From: Paulinella micropora
Lineage: Eukaryota; Cercozoa; Imbricatea; Euglyphida; Paulinellidae
Reading direction: 5' to 3'
Assembly: GCA_019918135.1 (NCBI GenBank)
Contig: WBZZ01002865.1
Coordinates: forward strand, 145,001 to 209,000
DNA length: 64,000 nt
Below the pieces are notes generated by a model. It did no database searches and was not told the origin of the DNA. It worked only from the letters and a program-made list of their open reading frames with translations. Both the position numbers and the translations under genes were made by a program. Positions 29,745 to 40,536 of the stretch are shown here, in pieces; position 1 is the stretch's first letter, and each line of letters begins with the position of its first letter.

Positions 29745-32323
29745 CTAGGGTGTGCACCACGTCTGGTGGCAAACTCTCACATGCAGCGTAGGCACACGGG
29801 CCACTGCCCCGAAGGCGTTGCCTGAAGCGCAGCCCGTCTGGCCCGTGGGCAGCTTATAGAACATCAAGGGAATGATGAGCTTATAGCGCAGGTAGTACTG
29901 ATAAGGGTTAGCAAATTCTAGATCAGAAAATTGAGTGCAGTACGCGCTCGTGCCAGTATTGACGTTGCCACCGCTCAAGTCTAGATTTGTATTGCTGTAG
30001 TATCTGATGTAGTACCAATTGGTGCCATCGTTAGAACCCGCTACGTACAGCGCCGCGGGGCCCGCGTATTCTAGGCTGGCCCCCGGCACCGTGGAGCAAA
30101 GGTAGATGGTTGAAATCCTGGCGGCGGTCGTTGATGACTGCAACAGCAGTATTTGTCCCGTGACGGAACTTGGCACACCGTTCGGTACATTCAGGATCGT
30201 GTGTGATGTTTTGCTCGTTTGGCAATAAAACAAATTTCTGGCGGTGTCGGATGTATACAGGGTAATGTAGTCGCTGGCAGTAGTGCTTATGTAGGTAGTG
30301 GCTATGTCAGAATCCATGGCATAGCTTGCAACGGCATTATTGGAAAATGCAGACACGCTCCAGCCTGTGTTGGTGTTCGAATTGACACCGGTGCTGAAAG
30401 TTGCGGTGATAAAATAGTTGGTTGCGCAGAACCGCGATGGCGTAGTCGAAATGGTTGGTGTCCCGGAACGAGTCGGCGTTACGGTCGGCGTCATGGACGG
30501 CGTCCCGGTCGGCGTCCCGGTCGGCGTCCCGGTCGGCGTCACGGACGGCGTCACAGACATTGTTGGGGTCCTGGAGCCCGACTGCGTGGGTGTGGCGGTT
30601 GCTGACGCGCTGGCTGACCTGGACTCCGTGGCGGATGCAGAGGCTGAGAGAGACGCTGAACTAGTTGTCGAAATCGTGGGCGTCACAGACAAGGTGGCTG
30701 TTAGAGACAGCGTCGGCGTCGAGGATACGGTGGATGTCACAGAGAGCATGGGTGTCTGACTAGAGGTAGCGGTACTGCTGGCAGAAGAGCTTGGGCTTAT
30801 GGTCGGAGTGGCACTAGCGCTGTTGCTTGCAGCTGTACTCTTGGATACACTAGGCGTCGCCGAAACGGAAGACGTCGCTGACGGCGTCTCTAACACTGAG
30901 GGGGTCTGTGTGGGTGTCTGGCTAGAGGTAGCGGTACTGCTGGCAGAAGGGTTTGGACTTATGGTTGGAGTGGCACTAGCGCTGTTGCTTGCACCCGTGC
31001 TCTTGGATACAGTAGGCGTCATCGAAACGGAAGACGTCGCTGACAGCGAAGGCGTCCCCGAGCTTGAGCTTGAGCTTGTAGGCGTCTCTGACATTGAGGG
31101 GGTACCCGTAACCGACGGTGTAGCTGAAACGGAGGGACTTACAGACACCGTGGGTGTCCCAAAGCTGGGGACGAGCTGGCAGACGACACTGCCCCGGCCT
31201 CTTTCCTGCACTTGTAGGGCAGCGAGGTCTCTTTTAGCTTGGTGCCGCTCGCTCGTAAGCTCTGACAGATTTGTTGGTCGCTAAAGGCTTCCAGGTAAGA
31301 CCAAGCGCTCAGATTGCCGGAAAAGCTGGCCGCCCCCAGGAAGGTATTCTGAACCGAAGCTTTGGCTGGCAAAGGCCAGCTGCCAATCTCGGCGGTAAAG
31401 TTCTCGGCCTGGTCAAACATCGAGTTCAGGTTCTCTAGACTTTGAGGGCGCCAGGCGCTGAGATCCGCGCGGAAGCTGCGCGCGCCTGCAAACAAGTAGC
31501 TGGCGTCTTGCAGCTGGCCTACGTCCCAGTCCAACGCAGCGGGGCCCACCAGCGTGGCCGCGTCCCTGAAAGCGCCGCTAGCATTAAGCAACGAAGACGT
31601 ATTCAGACCACCTAGCCCGGGGATAGCAAAGGCGTCGGTCCCCGCAAAGGCCAGCGCCAGGCTCCGGACGCGTGACGTGTCCCAGTTGCTAACGCTGGGC
31701 TCTACCCTGGGCGACCATGCCAGCATGCCCGTCAGATCCTCCGCGTCGCGGACGCGCAATCCCTCTAGGCGTAGCTTGGTCTGCCCCAGCTCGGCAAAGG
31801 AATAGCTCCAGTTGCGCACCTGCTCGGCGCCCACCAGCTGTGCCAGAGGAGGCAACGACGTCAGCCTTTGCGCCCGGTAAAAGTGGTAGCCGCCCTCAAT
31901 CGCCGGTCGCAAACCTCCCCATTGTTCTATGCTTAGCAGCTGCGAGGCGTTCCCGTTGCGTTCGTGCAAGCTTGGTGTCATGGCCCAGCCCCACAACAGC
32001 CCTTCCACTCTGATTCGGTATCTGCCAGCTACGGCATACTCGTGCCGGCAGGGGCTGGCACACGGGCCGTTGCCCGACCTATCATCTCCCCAGTCAACCT
32101 GATAGTAGTCAGGCGCCGTCTCTGGGAGAGGTTGGAACTGCTGTTGCCGGCGCCTTTTTGCCTGCTGTACCGCGCTCTCCGCTGGAAGCCAAAAACTTTC
32201 AGACGCTCTGGACATCTGCACTGTCAGGACCAGGGGGTTACCCTTGGGCCAAGTACACCAGGGAGGTTTGCGCGCTAACACTGACGCAGCCCCCAGCATC
32301 CACGCCCAGGGGCACAGCCACAT
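29745..32323 (-). CDS. Surface protein: signal peptide, BspA/DUF285 repeats, Ser/Thr-rich stalk, discoidin-like end
   Basis: From the ATG at 32323 a hydrophobic leader (MWLCPWAWMLGAASVLA) precedes a region with BspA-like 25-residue repeats: SNWDTSRVRSLALAFAGTDA, LNSMFDQAENFTAEIGSWPL, NTFLGAASFSGNLSAW. The frame then changes once near 31180. A long Ser/Thr/Pro stalk follows (SVSATPSVTGTPSMSETP, GTPTGTPTGTPSMTPT), with a 162-bp direct duplication at 30754/30916. The C-terminal ~240 residues (YAMDSDIATTYIST, LYVAGSNDGTNWYYI) resemble an F5/8 discoidin-type fold. All this suggests a secreted or wall-attached adhesin. The promoter contains CAAGTGTAAAACAGTCAAAC and TTTAATAAAGG. Known BspA proteins are bacterial and protist surface proteins; large viruses of algae also carry such stalks. 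Confidence 0.62.
30480..30545 (-). repeat. Minisatellite coding for GTPT repeats
   Basis: Direct 12- to 15-base units (GGCGTCCCGGTC on the plus strand) encode repeated Gly-Thr-Pro-Thr in the stalk of the surface protein. They lie apart from the larger 162-bp duplication upstream in the same stalk. Confidence 0.75.
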
Positions 32324-32337
32324 AGTGCACAAATGAA

Positions 32338-32385
32338 TTCCTTTATTAAAGTTTGACTGTTTTACACTTGGCACCTGCCCCCTCT
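32338..32385 (-). promoter_or_regulatory. Promoter-like repeat upstream of the surface-protein gene
   Basis: On the minus strand AGGTGCCAAGTGTAAAACAG, TCAAACTTTAATAAAGG lies 15-60 bp before the ATG at 32323. The same words recur without a gene at 5010-5050, 9735-9775 and 15215-15265, and in part before the kinase-like gene at 52431. TTTAATAAA may be a TATA-like element. Confidence 0.45.
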
Positions 32386-32484
32386 CTTGCAGAAATCCAG
32401 TCTGAGCAAACAGGGGAAAAGGGGGGGGGGCGCCCCCCCCCCCGAGCAAACGGGGGGAAGGGGGGCGCCCCCCCGGGGTGGGCT

Positions 32485-33690
32485 TCAGGGGAAGTAGGGT
32501 GCGTAGCTAAACCAGTAATTCATAAAATCTGCTATCAGAGAGTCGCTCTTTCTGGCTTGGGCGAGAGAAAGCTGTTGTAGAGTCCAGCCCGAGAGCCCGG
32601 CGGTTGCACCTGGGGGGAGAGAAGACGACGAAGCGACGGGTGGGTAGCGCTGGCAAAGACCGCTGGTTAGCAAAGAAGCGGGTAGGCACCTCAGCACGAT
32701 ACTTGAATTAGCTAGACCGTTCCAAGCCTCGAGAAAGGGCCCGCCGTCGCTCCTTTGTGCCAGAATTTTCCACAAACGAACACAGGAAGCGCGCTGCTCC
32801 CCGCCGGGCTGTCGCGCAGCGCGGAACAAGGGCTTGATCAGCACTTTGAGCACCGCACGCGTGAACTTTCCCCCGTCAGGGTGTTCTGGGGCCTGCTCGC
32901 GTTGCTTTGCCGAGAGGGGGCTGTCCTGAGCGATGGACGCTTGCATGCAGAGTGTATTAAGATACCACGAAAGAGCGTTGGCGGCCTTGAGAGACTGCGG
33001 CGGCACGCAGTCGGCGTAAATCCAAGCCAGGCGCCAGGGGGGTAGGGTGTGCAAGCCCCCGTCACCTACCTGCACCCAATCCGCGGGGCACACATCCCAC
33101 CAAAGCAGGCCTAACTTGTCACAATGACTAAGCAGTCTAGCAGCGAAGTCTGCGGCGTCCTTAGCGTCTGCGGCGTCCAAGAAGTTGGGTTCACGCACGC
33201 CTTGTGATACAAGATAAGTCGCCCCTGGTCCGGCCGGATTGCTGGTACCTGCCACGTCCCCCCGGACCAGACTGGTGGGCGCTGCGCAGAAGCCTTTTGC
33301 GGCCAGCGCGTATTGTGCGGAAGCATATAGCAAAGAAAGCGCCAGGGAGTCGATGGCCGTACTGCTTTTGCTCTTGTTATCCTCGTCCCGAACGAGCAGT
33401 ATCCACTCCAGTGGGTTAAAGCCCTGCGGCAAATCTCTGGCCCTGGTGTACAGCTCTTGTTCGTCTAAGTTTGGCAGCACGACAAGAAACTCTTTGTCGT
33501 GCACGACAGACAATGTGTGGGAGGCATTAGCTAAACAAAGTTCCTTTTGGCCAGCGCCGCCGCGCTGCGGCGGCTGCAAGGAGTGGCACAGGATCGCTGT
33601 CTTGTCGCTAAGGTCGTGTCTCGGACTATAACAGCTTCTAACAACGAGACGATCGGCAGTGCTCAGCAGGTTTAGGGCTGAGCTACCCAT
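32485..33690 (-). CDS. Hypothetical 401-residue protein, possibly a divergent kinase-like fold
   Basis: Intact, from a clear ATG. The middle reads LGLLWWDVCPADWVQVGDGG followed 12 residues later by LAWIYADC. This has the spacing of a kinase catalytic loop (D-x-x-P-x-N) and metal-binding loop, but with Trp in place of Asn and no DFG-type motif, so catalysis is doubtful. The N-terminal half has alternating hydrophobic strands (KEFLVVLPNLDEQEL, WILLVRDEDNK) and an Ala-rich helix (LALSLLYASAQYALAAK). The C-terminus is Ser/Leu rich. It is divergently transcribed from the zinc-protein gene at 33894 across a 200-bp pyrimidine-rich spacer, which may be a shared promoter. If not kinase-like, it is simply unrecognised. 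Confidence 0.6.
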   Translation of the reverse strand: MGSSALNLLSTADRLVVRSCYSPRHDLSDKTAILCHSLQPPQRGGAGQKELCLANASHTLSVVHDKEFLVVLPNLDEQELYTRARDLPQGFNPLEWILLVRDEDNKSKSSTAIDSLALSLLYASAQYALAAKGFCAAPTSLVRGDVAGTSNPAGPGATYLVSQGVREPNFLDAADAKDAADFAARLLSHCDKLGLLWWDVCPADWVQVGDGGLHTLPPWRLAWIYADCVPPQSLKAANALSWYLNTLCMQASIAQDSPLSAKQREQAPEHPDGGKFTRAVLKVLIKPLFRAARQPGGEQRASCVRLWKILAQRSDGGPFLEAWNGLANSSIVLRCLPASLLTSGLCQRYPPVASSSSLPPGATAGLSGWTLQQLSLAQARKSDSLIADFMNYWFSYAPYFP

Positions 33691-33893
33691 GGCCTTTTAC
33701 AAAGATCCCCCCTCCCCCCCTGCCTCCCCTGCGCACCTTCCGCACCCCTCCCCCCCCCTCTCCCCCCACACCTCCCCCCCCCCCTCTCCCACTCTCGCTC
33801 TTTCTCTCTCCCCCCCCACTCTCGCTCTTTCTCTTCCCCTCCCCCAACCCCCCCCCCCCTTTCCCACTTTTTTCTCTCTCCTGCCCCCTCTAG

Positions 33894-34961
33894 ATGGAAG
33901 CAGCCAGTGCGTGGCCGGAGTCGACCAAGGGGCTTCTGCGAGCTTACCTCGGACACCAACACCCCGATGGCAGCCGGGGGACCTGCTACGGCTGTTTGGA
34001 GGAATCTCCTCGGCAAGAGCTCGTACTACAGCCGCGTACAGCCAAGCTGGGCAGCCGGCAGGTTAAGCAATGTGACCGGTGCCTAGAACAAGCTCGCTGT
34101 CTGGACAGGTGCCTAGTGTTTGACGCACGAGAAGTTGCTGCCAGTGGACCCGTCCTGCTGCAGTGTAGTACAGGCGTTCGCGAAGCGTACCTTCCTTTGC
34201 GCATATATGCACTGGAGCTAGACGGGGGGTTTGCCTTTGCTATTGTCTGCCAAAGTGTGACAGTGACGGGCAAATGGAAATGCGTATTGTGCAAAGACGG
34301 GCGGATCACCTCGGAGCTGGTTTTTTTTCTGCGCAACATGGCGCGCAGGGCGGTTACTAGTGCTCTGCCTGGAGATCTGCCCTACCAGTGCCAAGAGGCC
34401 AGAAGCTTTTGGTCCTCGTGGTTCCAAGAAGCTTTGCGCGCTTACGCCCCGGTACGTGTTCCCGAGCTGCTGATCAGGCTGCGCAACTACACAGTGGCGT
34501 TGGGTGCCTACTCGCAGCATGTCCACACGCAAGGGCCCTGTGGATTTTGTACCAAGGAAGCCGCTGAGAATCCATGTGCGAGGCATCGTGCGCTTTTTAA
34601 CCCCCGCACGGCGTGCCTGCTAAACGGTTGCGTCCCAAAGAAAGAGGGATACTACATGCCCGTGGAGCTGTTGTGTGACGTGGGGCAGCCGGCCCAGGTA
34701 GGCTTGGCGCCGCTAAACGCCGAGGGGCGAGTAGAGCTGAACCAGGCACTGCTGTACATGCCTTGGCTGGAATTCTTGGTTTACAGTCGCAACCGAGCCT
34801 CCTTCTACGTAGCTTGGCAGACCGCCGCCTGGTCCAAGCTGGACTTCTGGCTTCACGCGCAGGGCTACTGCACTCATGGCCGGTCGTTCCTGGACGAGTG
34901 CTTAAATTACGCGCTGGCGCTTTATTACCACACGCCGGAGCCGAACAAGACGCCAGTTTAA
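33894..34961 (+). CDS. Hypothetical zinc-binding protein, 355 residues
   Basis: Residues about 25-80 hold cysteine pairs CYGC, then CDRC and CLDRC, suitable for one or two zinc sites. A second cluster CGFC ... CARH near residues 215-230 adds another. The C-terminal third is rich in Trp, Tyr and Leu (FYVAWQTAAWSKLDFWLHAQ) and ends after a Tyr/His stretch. I do not recognise the family. It is intact, begins at the first ATG after a C/T tract and ends 98 bp from the convergent RING gene. The spacer contains TTTTATTATTAAAAA, which could serve as 3' signal for both genes. Confidence 0.68.
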   Translation: MEAASAWPESTKGLLRAYLGHQHPDGSRGTCYGCLEESPRQELVLQPRTAKLGSRQVKQCDRCLEQARCLDRCLVFDAREVAASGPVLLQCSTGVREAYLPLRIYALELDGGFAFAIVCQSVTVTGKWKCVLCKDGRITSELVFFLRNMARRAVTSALPGDLPYQCQEARSFWSSWFQEALRAYAPVRVPELLIRLRNYTVALGAYSQHVHTQGPCGFCTKEAAENPCARHRALFNPRTACLLNGCVPKKEGYYMPVELLCDVGQPAQVGLAPLNAEGRVELNQALLYMPWLEFLVYSRNRASFYVAWQTAAWSKLDFWLHAQGYCTHGRSFLDECLNYALALYYHTPEPNKTPV

Positions 34962-35058
34962 GAAATTTCTGGTTGCAGCTTTTTTACTTGCTTTCTTTGC
35001 TGTTGTATACAAAAAGAAATTTTATTATTAAAAAAAGTCACGGCGGAAGGAGGAAGAC

Positions 35059-35701
35059 TTAGTCCCCGCGGAAACCCGTGAAATAGATGGTCCTGGTCTC
35101 CATGACCATGTCGTTGCAGCTGACGCACCTGAAGATACTCTGTGAACTATCTACTTTTGCTGCACATTCCTCGCAGAGCGCAGCGTGCCCGCACGGAAAG
35201 CACACGACATTTACCTCCTGTGACCCACACGCACACACGCACACGGCAAAGAGAAAAATGCTATGCCCCAAGTAAACAAAAAGGCGCAGCGAGGCTTTTC
35301 GATACCTTGTCCACGCATGTTACACAAAGGAGCGGGTCTGCATTTCTGGGCTCGGCTTGTTCTAAGAATACTCCCGTCTCTTTTGCAGCCGGAGAGGACG
35401 GCGCGGGCGAACAGGCTGCCCCTGCTTTTGGGGCCTTGGCGGGGCTTTCGTGTCGCAACCGAGAAGCTGCTGGCTGTCCGTTCAAATTCAATTTCCTAGC
35501 CAGCGATTTGGACTCTGTCCCCAAAACACTCAGTGAAGACTCTGAGTTCCCAATCCTCTGGCGAAGATTGGACATTTCTCGCATCAAAACTCTAGACGTC
35601 GAGTCACAGATTCTCAGCTCGAGACGGTTAGCCTCCACTTCGGCCTGGAGGCGACTGATTTGCGCTCGCAACAGCCTGACAGGGTAGGGTTCTGTGTCCA
35701 T
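35059..35701 (-). CDS. Spliced RING-finger protein (join 35306-35701, 35059-35217 on minus)
   Basis: Exon 1 begins MDTEPYPVRLLRAQ and encodes a coiled-coil region (ISRLQAEVEANRLELR, LRQRIGNSESSLSVL), a Pro/Ala linker and CVTCVDK. The intron 35305-35218 (88 nt) has donor AAG/GTATCG and acceptor GGTCACAG after a pyrimidine tract. Joined in phase 0, exon 2 continues EVNVVCFPCGHAALCEECA and FRCVSCNDMV. The product has a complete C3HC4 RING of the inhibitor-of-apoptosis type at the C-terminus of a 184-residue protein. RING domains recruit E2 enzymes, so a ubiquitin ligase role with the coiled coil as oligomerisation or substrate module is likely. Read without splicing, the RING would lose its first cysteine pair from the upstream frame, which is strong support for the intron. 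Confidence 0.75.
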
Positions 35702-36206
35702 CTCCTTTATTGTCCTTTTTTTTGGGTCCTGCTTGAAGAATAAAGCAAGCAAAATGACGCTGGCCTTGGTTTTCCACAACCACTCCTCAAAAAGAGCCGA
35801 GGGGGGGGGGGAGAGGGAGGAGGGCAGGGATAGGCGGGGGGGGGGGAGAGCGTGGGGGGGGGGGGTGCGCCACAAAGGATGTGCTGTATATGTAAAGTGC
35901 AAGTGGAAGCAACGAGCGCGGGAGGGAGTGCGGGGGGGGGGGTGTCCCCCCCCCCTCTCCCTCCCTCTCGCCATTTCCTCCTTCCCCCCCCCCCCTCCTC
36001 TGGGCCAAGAGCTTGTGCTAGCAATAATTGTGAGTAAACCCGTCTCCTCCCACCCCGCGCCCCCCCCCCTCTCATTTCTGGCCAGCGTGTCATTTTGGGC
36101 CTAGTGGCCAAGTCCGGTAGTTGGGGGATCGAAACAAAAGAGAAGCCCAAAAAAGGCCCAAAAAGAGAAAAAGCGACGGCATAGCCTTAGGACCTGCAGC
36201 TGAATC
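35702..36206. other. Spacer with long G and C runs
   Basis: Several pure G or C runs (35804, 35848, 35930-35960, 35985) and purine-rich tracts. Divergent spacer between the RING gene and the helicase gene; no gene seen. Confidence 0.6.
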
Positions 36207-39200
36207 ATGGCGGGGAGCACCAAAGCCAGCGCGCGGCCCTGGCCTGAGCCAGAGGAGCTGCACGGCTTTGCAGGGTGTCACCCTTTTGAGACAGCGTTGC
36301 AGGATGATGACGAGACGAGGAGGAAGAGGAAGAGGAGCAGCAGGAGGAGAAGGGAGAGGGCAGGACACGCTGCGAGAAGGGAAGGAAGACAGGAAGCGGG
36401 AGCCCGAGATGGGAGAGACGACCCTTTTCGAGCAGAACGGGCCGGGCGACCGTGAGGAAGCACCGCCGCCGAGTGGCAGCGGTGGTGCGGGAGGAAATGT
36501 CCCTGGGGGGCTGGCGAGGGCGAAGCGGGATCTGATCCGTGATGCGCAGTGCTGTTTGCAGGTAACGCTGCCTTCGCGCTTCCTGTGCCGCCCGACACCG
36601 TTTGGCTCGGACGCGAGCAACGTGCTGACGGAGGGGTACAGCATGCTGGTGGCGCTGTGGTGGGCGATCGCGAGCCACCCACAGCTGCAAGGAAGCGGGG
36701 TGGGGTCGCGCGGGATCCCGCACAGCGTGAAGGCGATTTCGGTCTTGATGAACGAGAACAAGCAAGTGGTAGGGCACTCGCTGTGGCTGTGGATCAACCG
36801 GGTCGACTTTAACCTGTGTCGTTTCGTGAACAAGCTGCTGAAACACCAGGGGCAGTACCAGACGCCGGAAGAGACAGGCTACGACTCGGAGGACGAGGAC
36901 GAAGAGCCAGGAGGGGCGGAGGAGGAGAAAGGTGAGGCCGAGCGCGAGGAGGGCGAGCTGGTGGAGACGGAGGCGGAGGAGGACGAGGCGAAGGGTCGTG
37001 GGCGCAGGGGGCGGGGGGGGGCAAGGGGGGGCGGCGCGCGCGGTGGCGGCGGCGGCAAGGGGCGAAGCTCCAGGGCCAAGACGCGGCCACCCTTTACCAA
37101 GTGCCCGCTGGTGCTGACGTACCGTCGGTATTTGCGGCAGGCGTGTGAGACGCTGGAGCGCTACACAAGCATGGTGAAGTACGTGCGCATCCCGCGTGAC
37201 GAGGGGCAAGTACGCAGGTGCCTGCGCGACAGTGCGGGGGGTGGGCGTGTGCGTGCGGGCACCGTGCTGGACCCGGCAGTGTTTATGAAACCCAAGTACA
37301 TGCGCTTTGGGCTGCCGGCGGACGTTCTGCCGGAGCAGGTGCAGGAGGGCAGCTACTTTCGCGCTGGTGAGGGTTTCGTAGTGCCGTGGCCCAACTTCTT
37401 CTGGCGTTTGCCAGGCGGGCTTCCCTGCGCGTCGTTTGCGAACCTGCGCCTGCCGTTGCCGCGCCCGACGGACCTGGTGGAGGAAGCGCCGATGCCCGAG
37501 GAAGAGTTGCTGGCGGACTTGCTGGGGCAGGCAGGTGACAACCTGGAGCCGGCGCAGCTGCGGGCGGAGGCGCGGCGGCTGGCGCAGGAGCTGCGGCCGG
37601 CGAGTGGGGGCGGGGCGGCGGCGAACGAGGCGACGGTGCGGCGCATGATGGCGGAGGGGCGCGCGCGCATCCAGGCGGAGGTGGCGGCGAAGCGCACGCA
37701 ACGGGCGTGGGACGAGGAGCAGAGCGCGCACTATACTTGGCTGGAAATGCAGAAGCTGCGCCGGCGCGTGGAGCCGTTGGTTCTGAGCACGCTGGGGCGG
37801 GGCGGGGGCTGTTCGGACGCGCAGGCGGCGGCGTGGGAGCAAGTGCGCAAGGGCCGGCTGTCCCCGTTCACGCCGGGGCTGAAGCTGCCACCCTCGTTCT
37901 ACTCGTACCAGGCGCTGCCCGTGAACAACTTGGGAGTGGCTGACTGCCAGCTGGTGCGCCTGAACACGTTGTTGGAGGCGATCTACCGGGGCCCGCTGAA
38001 CGAGGAGTTCCAGGTTTGTCTGGCGGCGGCGCAGACGGCCGGGGCCGTAGGCACGTTCTTTCACCTGCTGATGTACGGCCCGCCGGGCACGGGCAAGTCG
38101 CATCTGCACCAGCTGCTGACGGAGCACTGCCTGCTGCAAGGGGCCGTACGCGCGCAGCTGGGGATGTCGGCCAAGGCGCTGGCCGGTAACTTCAACTTTA
38201 CCGGGCAGGTGACGGTGATGGACGAGCTGCCCAAACACTACCGCGGCAACCACAACCCGAACATGGAGGAGGACGACAAGACCGAGATGATCAAGGCCAT
38301 GCTGTGGTCCCGCAGCGTGGGGTTTTCGTACATGCGCACCGACCAGGACACCGGGCAGCGCTTCCACGAGTACACGCAGGCGCAGGTGAGCGGGTCGCAC
38401 CTGGTGAACACCAACACGCACCCGTCCCGGTTCGCGCAGCCGCTGCGGGATCGCTTCCACACGCGGTACGTGCCGGGGCGCGTCCGGCCGGGGTGCGAGG
38501 CGTGGCGCAATTTTGCGGGCGACGGAGACGACGAGGAAGCAGAGGCGCGGCGGCACGCGCTGGCGCGGTGGGTCCGGGACAATGGCGCGCTGATCACGCT
38601 GTACTATTACTTGCAGTCGCTGGGCTTTGTGTCGCCCGTGAAGCTGCACGTGACCTCCACGATCATGGAGGAGTTTTGTGTCGAGGCCATGAAGAAGGGA
38701 GTCAGGCGTCTGAACCTGCAGCGCTTCATCCACCGCCTGTGCGCCCTGATCAAGCTGATAGCTATCCGCCGCGCCATTGAAATCGTGTTTCACTCGTCGG
38801 TGAGCCCGCTGATTGACCCGGCGCTCGGTACCGATCACGGGCTGCCGCTGGGCAGACCCCCTCGCTGGTGCAGTTTGCCTTTCTGGAGCCCTTCCTCAAC
38901 GACGAAGACCCCAGCGTGATCATGCAGGCCGTCGGCCTGCTCGCGCCGCAGGAGCTGCAACAGCCGCAGCAGCGCCAGGTTCTCTACAGCTTGGCGGAGG
39001 CTTTCTTCGGCCGCGCCGCCGGAGGGGGGGGGGGGGCGGGGGCCGGCGCGGCGCGGCGGCAGGGGTGGTGGTGACACGCGCAGCGGGCTGTACCGGGCCA
39101 GCGACCCTGCCGATGATGGCGACGGCCATTACGACGACGACGGCGACGACGACGGCGGCGGCGGCAGGGGCAACGGAGGGCGCCCGCCCTACAAGAAAAG

Positions 39201-40378
39201 GCGCGCTGGGGGGCGCAGGGGGGCGGACGGGGGGGAGGACGCGGAGGAGTACGAAGAGGAAGCCCGCGCCTGGGCCCCCGAGGAAACCAAAGAGGCCTAC
39301 AAGTCCCCTTTTGTCGGGGAGTGCACCGAGGCGCTGCCGGTCACGGCCAGCGACGCCACTCAGCTTAGGTACTTGGAGGAAAGCAAGCTGAGCCGCGGCG
39401 TCTTTGAAAAGAACGAGCTGCGGCTGGTGCAGCAGCGCCGGGCCCGCGTCGAGGTGCTGGGGCTAGTGCGCGAGGGGCCGGGGGGCAACCTCGGCACCTT
39501 TCTCCTGCCCAAGCAGCCCCCGCTCTTCCCCGAACCCAACGACTTCGCTGCCTGCCGCAAGAAGCTGCTGCAGTTGGCCTGGCAGAACCGTCCCGACGCC
39601 GACTCGCGCGACTACGAGGAGTACCGGCACGTGCTGGATCTGTTGCAGGACGAGAACGAACGACCCGGGCCCGGGGGGGTGCCGTGATCAAGCAGACGCG
39701 CGAATACTTCGAGATCCCCGAGGGCATTATGCTCTGGGGGTTGTGGCAGGACCTGCTGCAGAGGCTGCTGCTGTTGCAGCTGCAGCGTGGCTACGGCCGG
39801 CCGCGCCAGCTCCTCACTGGCCAGACGGACTACAAGTCTTCCCACTACAACCTCACGGTCGTCAACCTACTGCCCGACGTCTTCTGTGGCTCCAGCACGG
39901 AGCCCCGCGCGCGACGAGAGCCGCTGGACCAGTCCCTGCAGACACAGCTCAACAAGGACCCAGCCGCCTTCGGCCTCTACCTCCGCGACAAGGCCCTGGC
40001 CGTTCGGGGCAACGACGAACGCCACGCCCAGCCGCCGCCGCCGAGCCCCGCTCCGACTACGCCGACTACGTGTATTGCCAGCACCACAGGGAGCTGCTGC
40101 TGCCCCGCAAGGACCTGCAGCGCCTCTCGCCCGCCGACCGCCTCGTCACTCTGCCCGACCACCTCCTTCTCAAGGCTATCCACCGCGCCGACAAAAAAAT
40201 ACGCACCGAAAACGCGCGGCTCCTACGCGAAAACGAAAGCTTTGCGGGACTCTTCCTGGGCGACGACGACGATGCTGAGCGACAGCTCCACTTGTACTCC
40301 TATGGCATGACGGCTGCTAATCAGACCCCCAGCGCCGAGTCTCCCGCCGAGGAGGAGGAGGAGGAAGAGGAGGAGTAG
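36207..40378 (+). pseudogene. Virus-like superfamily 3 helicase gene, fossil
   Basis: The core helicase frame is open from about 36304 to 38919. It shows Walker A GPPGTGKS (38077-38100), Walker B VTVMDELPK (38212-38238), a B' like block around AMLWSRSVGFSYMRTD and motif C LVNTNTHP (38401-38424), in the order and spacing of SF3 replicative helicases of DNA viruses and virus-derived elements. An acidic/Arg-Gly-rich low-complexity region lies N-terminal of it. Coding character (LEPFLNDEDPSVIMQAVGLL; QTREYFEIPEGIMLW; LLPRKDLQRLSPADRLV) continues to an acidic tail and stop at 40378 in neighbouring frames. The whole appears broken in about four or five places. The closest virus family cannot be named by eye. 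High G/C and good preservation suggest it is not very old, or still recent enough that codon bias survives. Confidence 0.6.
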
Positions 40379-40536
40379 ATAGATCTTTTTTTTTCTTTTC
40401 TTTTGCTGTTTTGCGTTTTTTTTTAGTTGCATTATTATTATTTAAAACAAAAGGACAAGAGCTTTTAAAACAAGAACTCCGTTCGGTCGGCCATGTCCAA
40501 ATACTACTCCATGCCGGTGGGGTCCAGGTTCCGGGT

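Noticed and set aside
28178-29791. Plus-strand frames opposite the Sel1 gene
   Set aside because: They mirror the 108-bp periodicity of the Sel1 repeats on the coding strand.
36205-38838. Very long minus-strand frame opposite the helicase
   Set aside because: It is Arg/Pro/Leu-rich low-complexity sequence caused by the high third-position G/C of the plus-strand gene; the plus strand carries real motifs.
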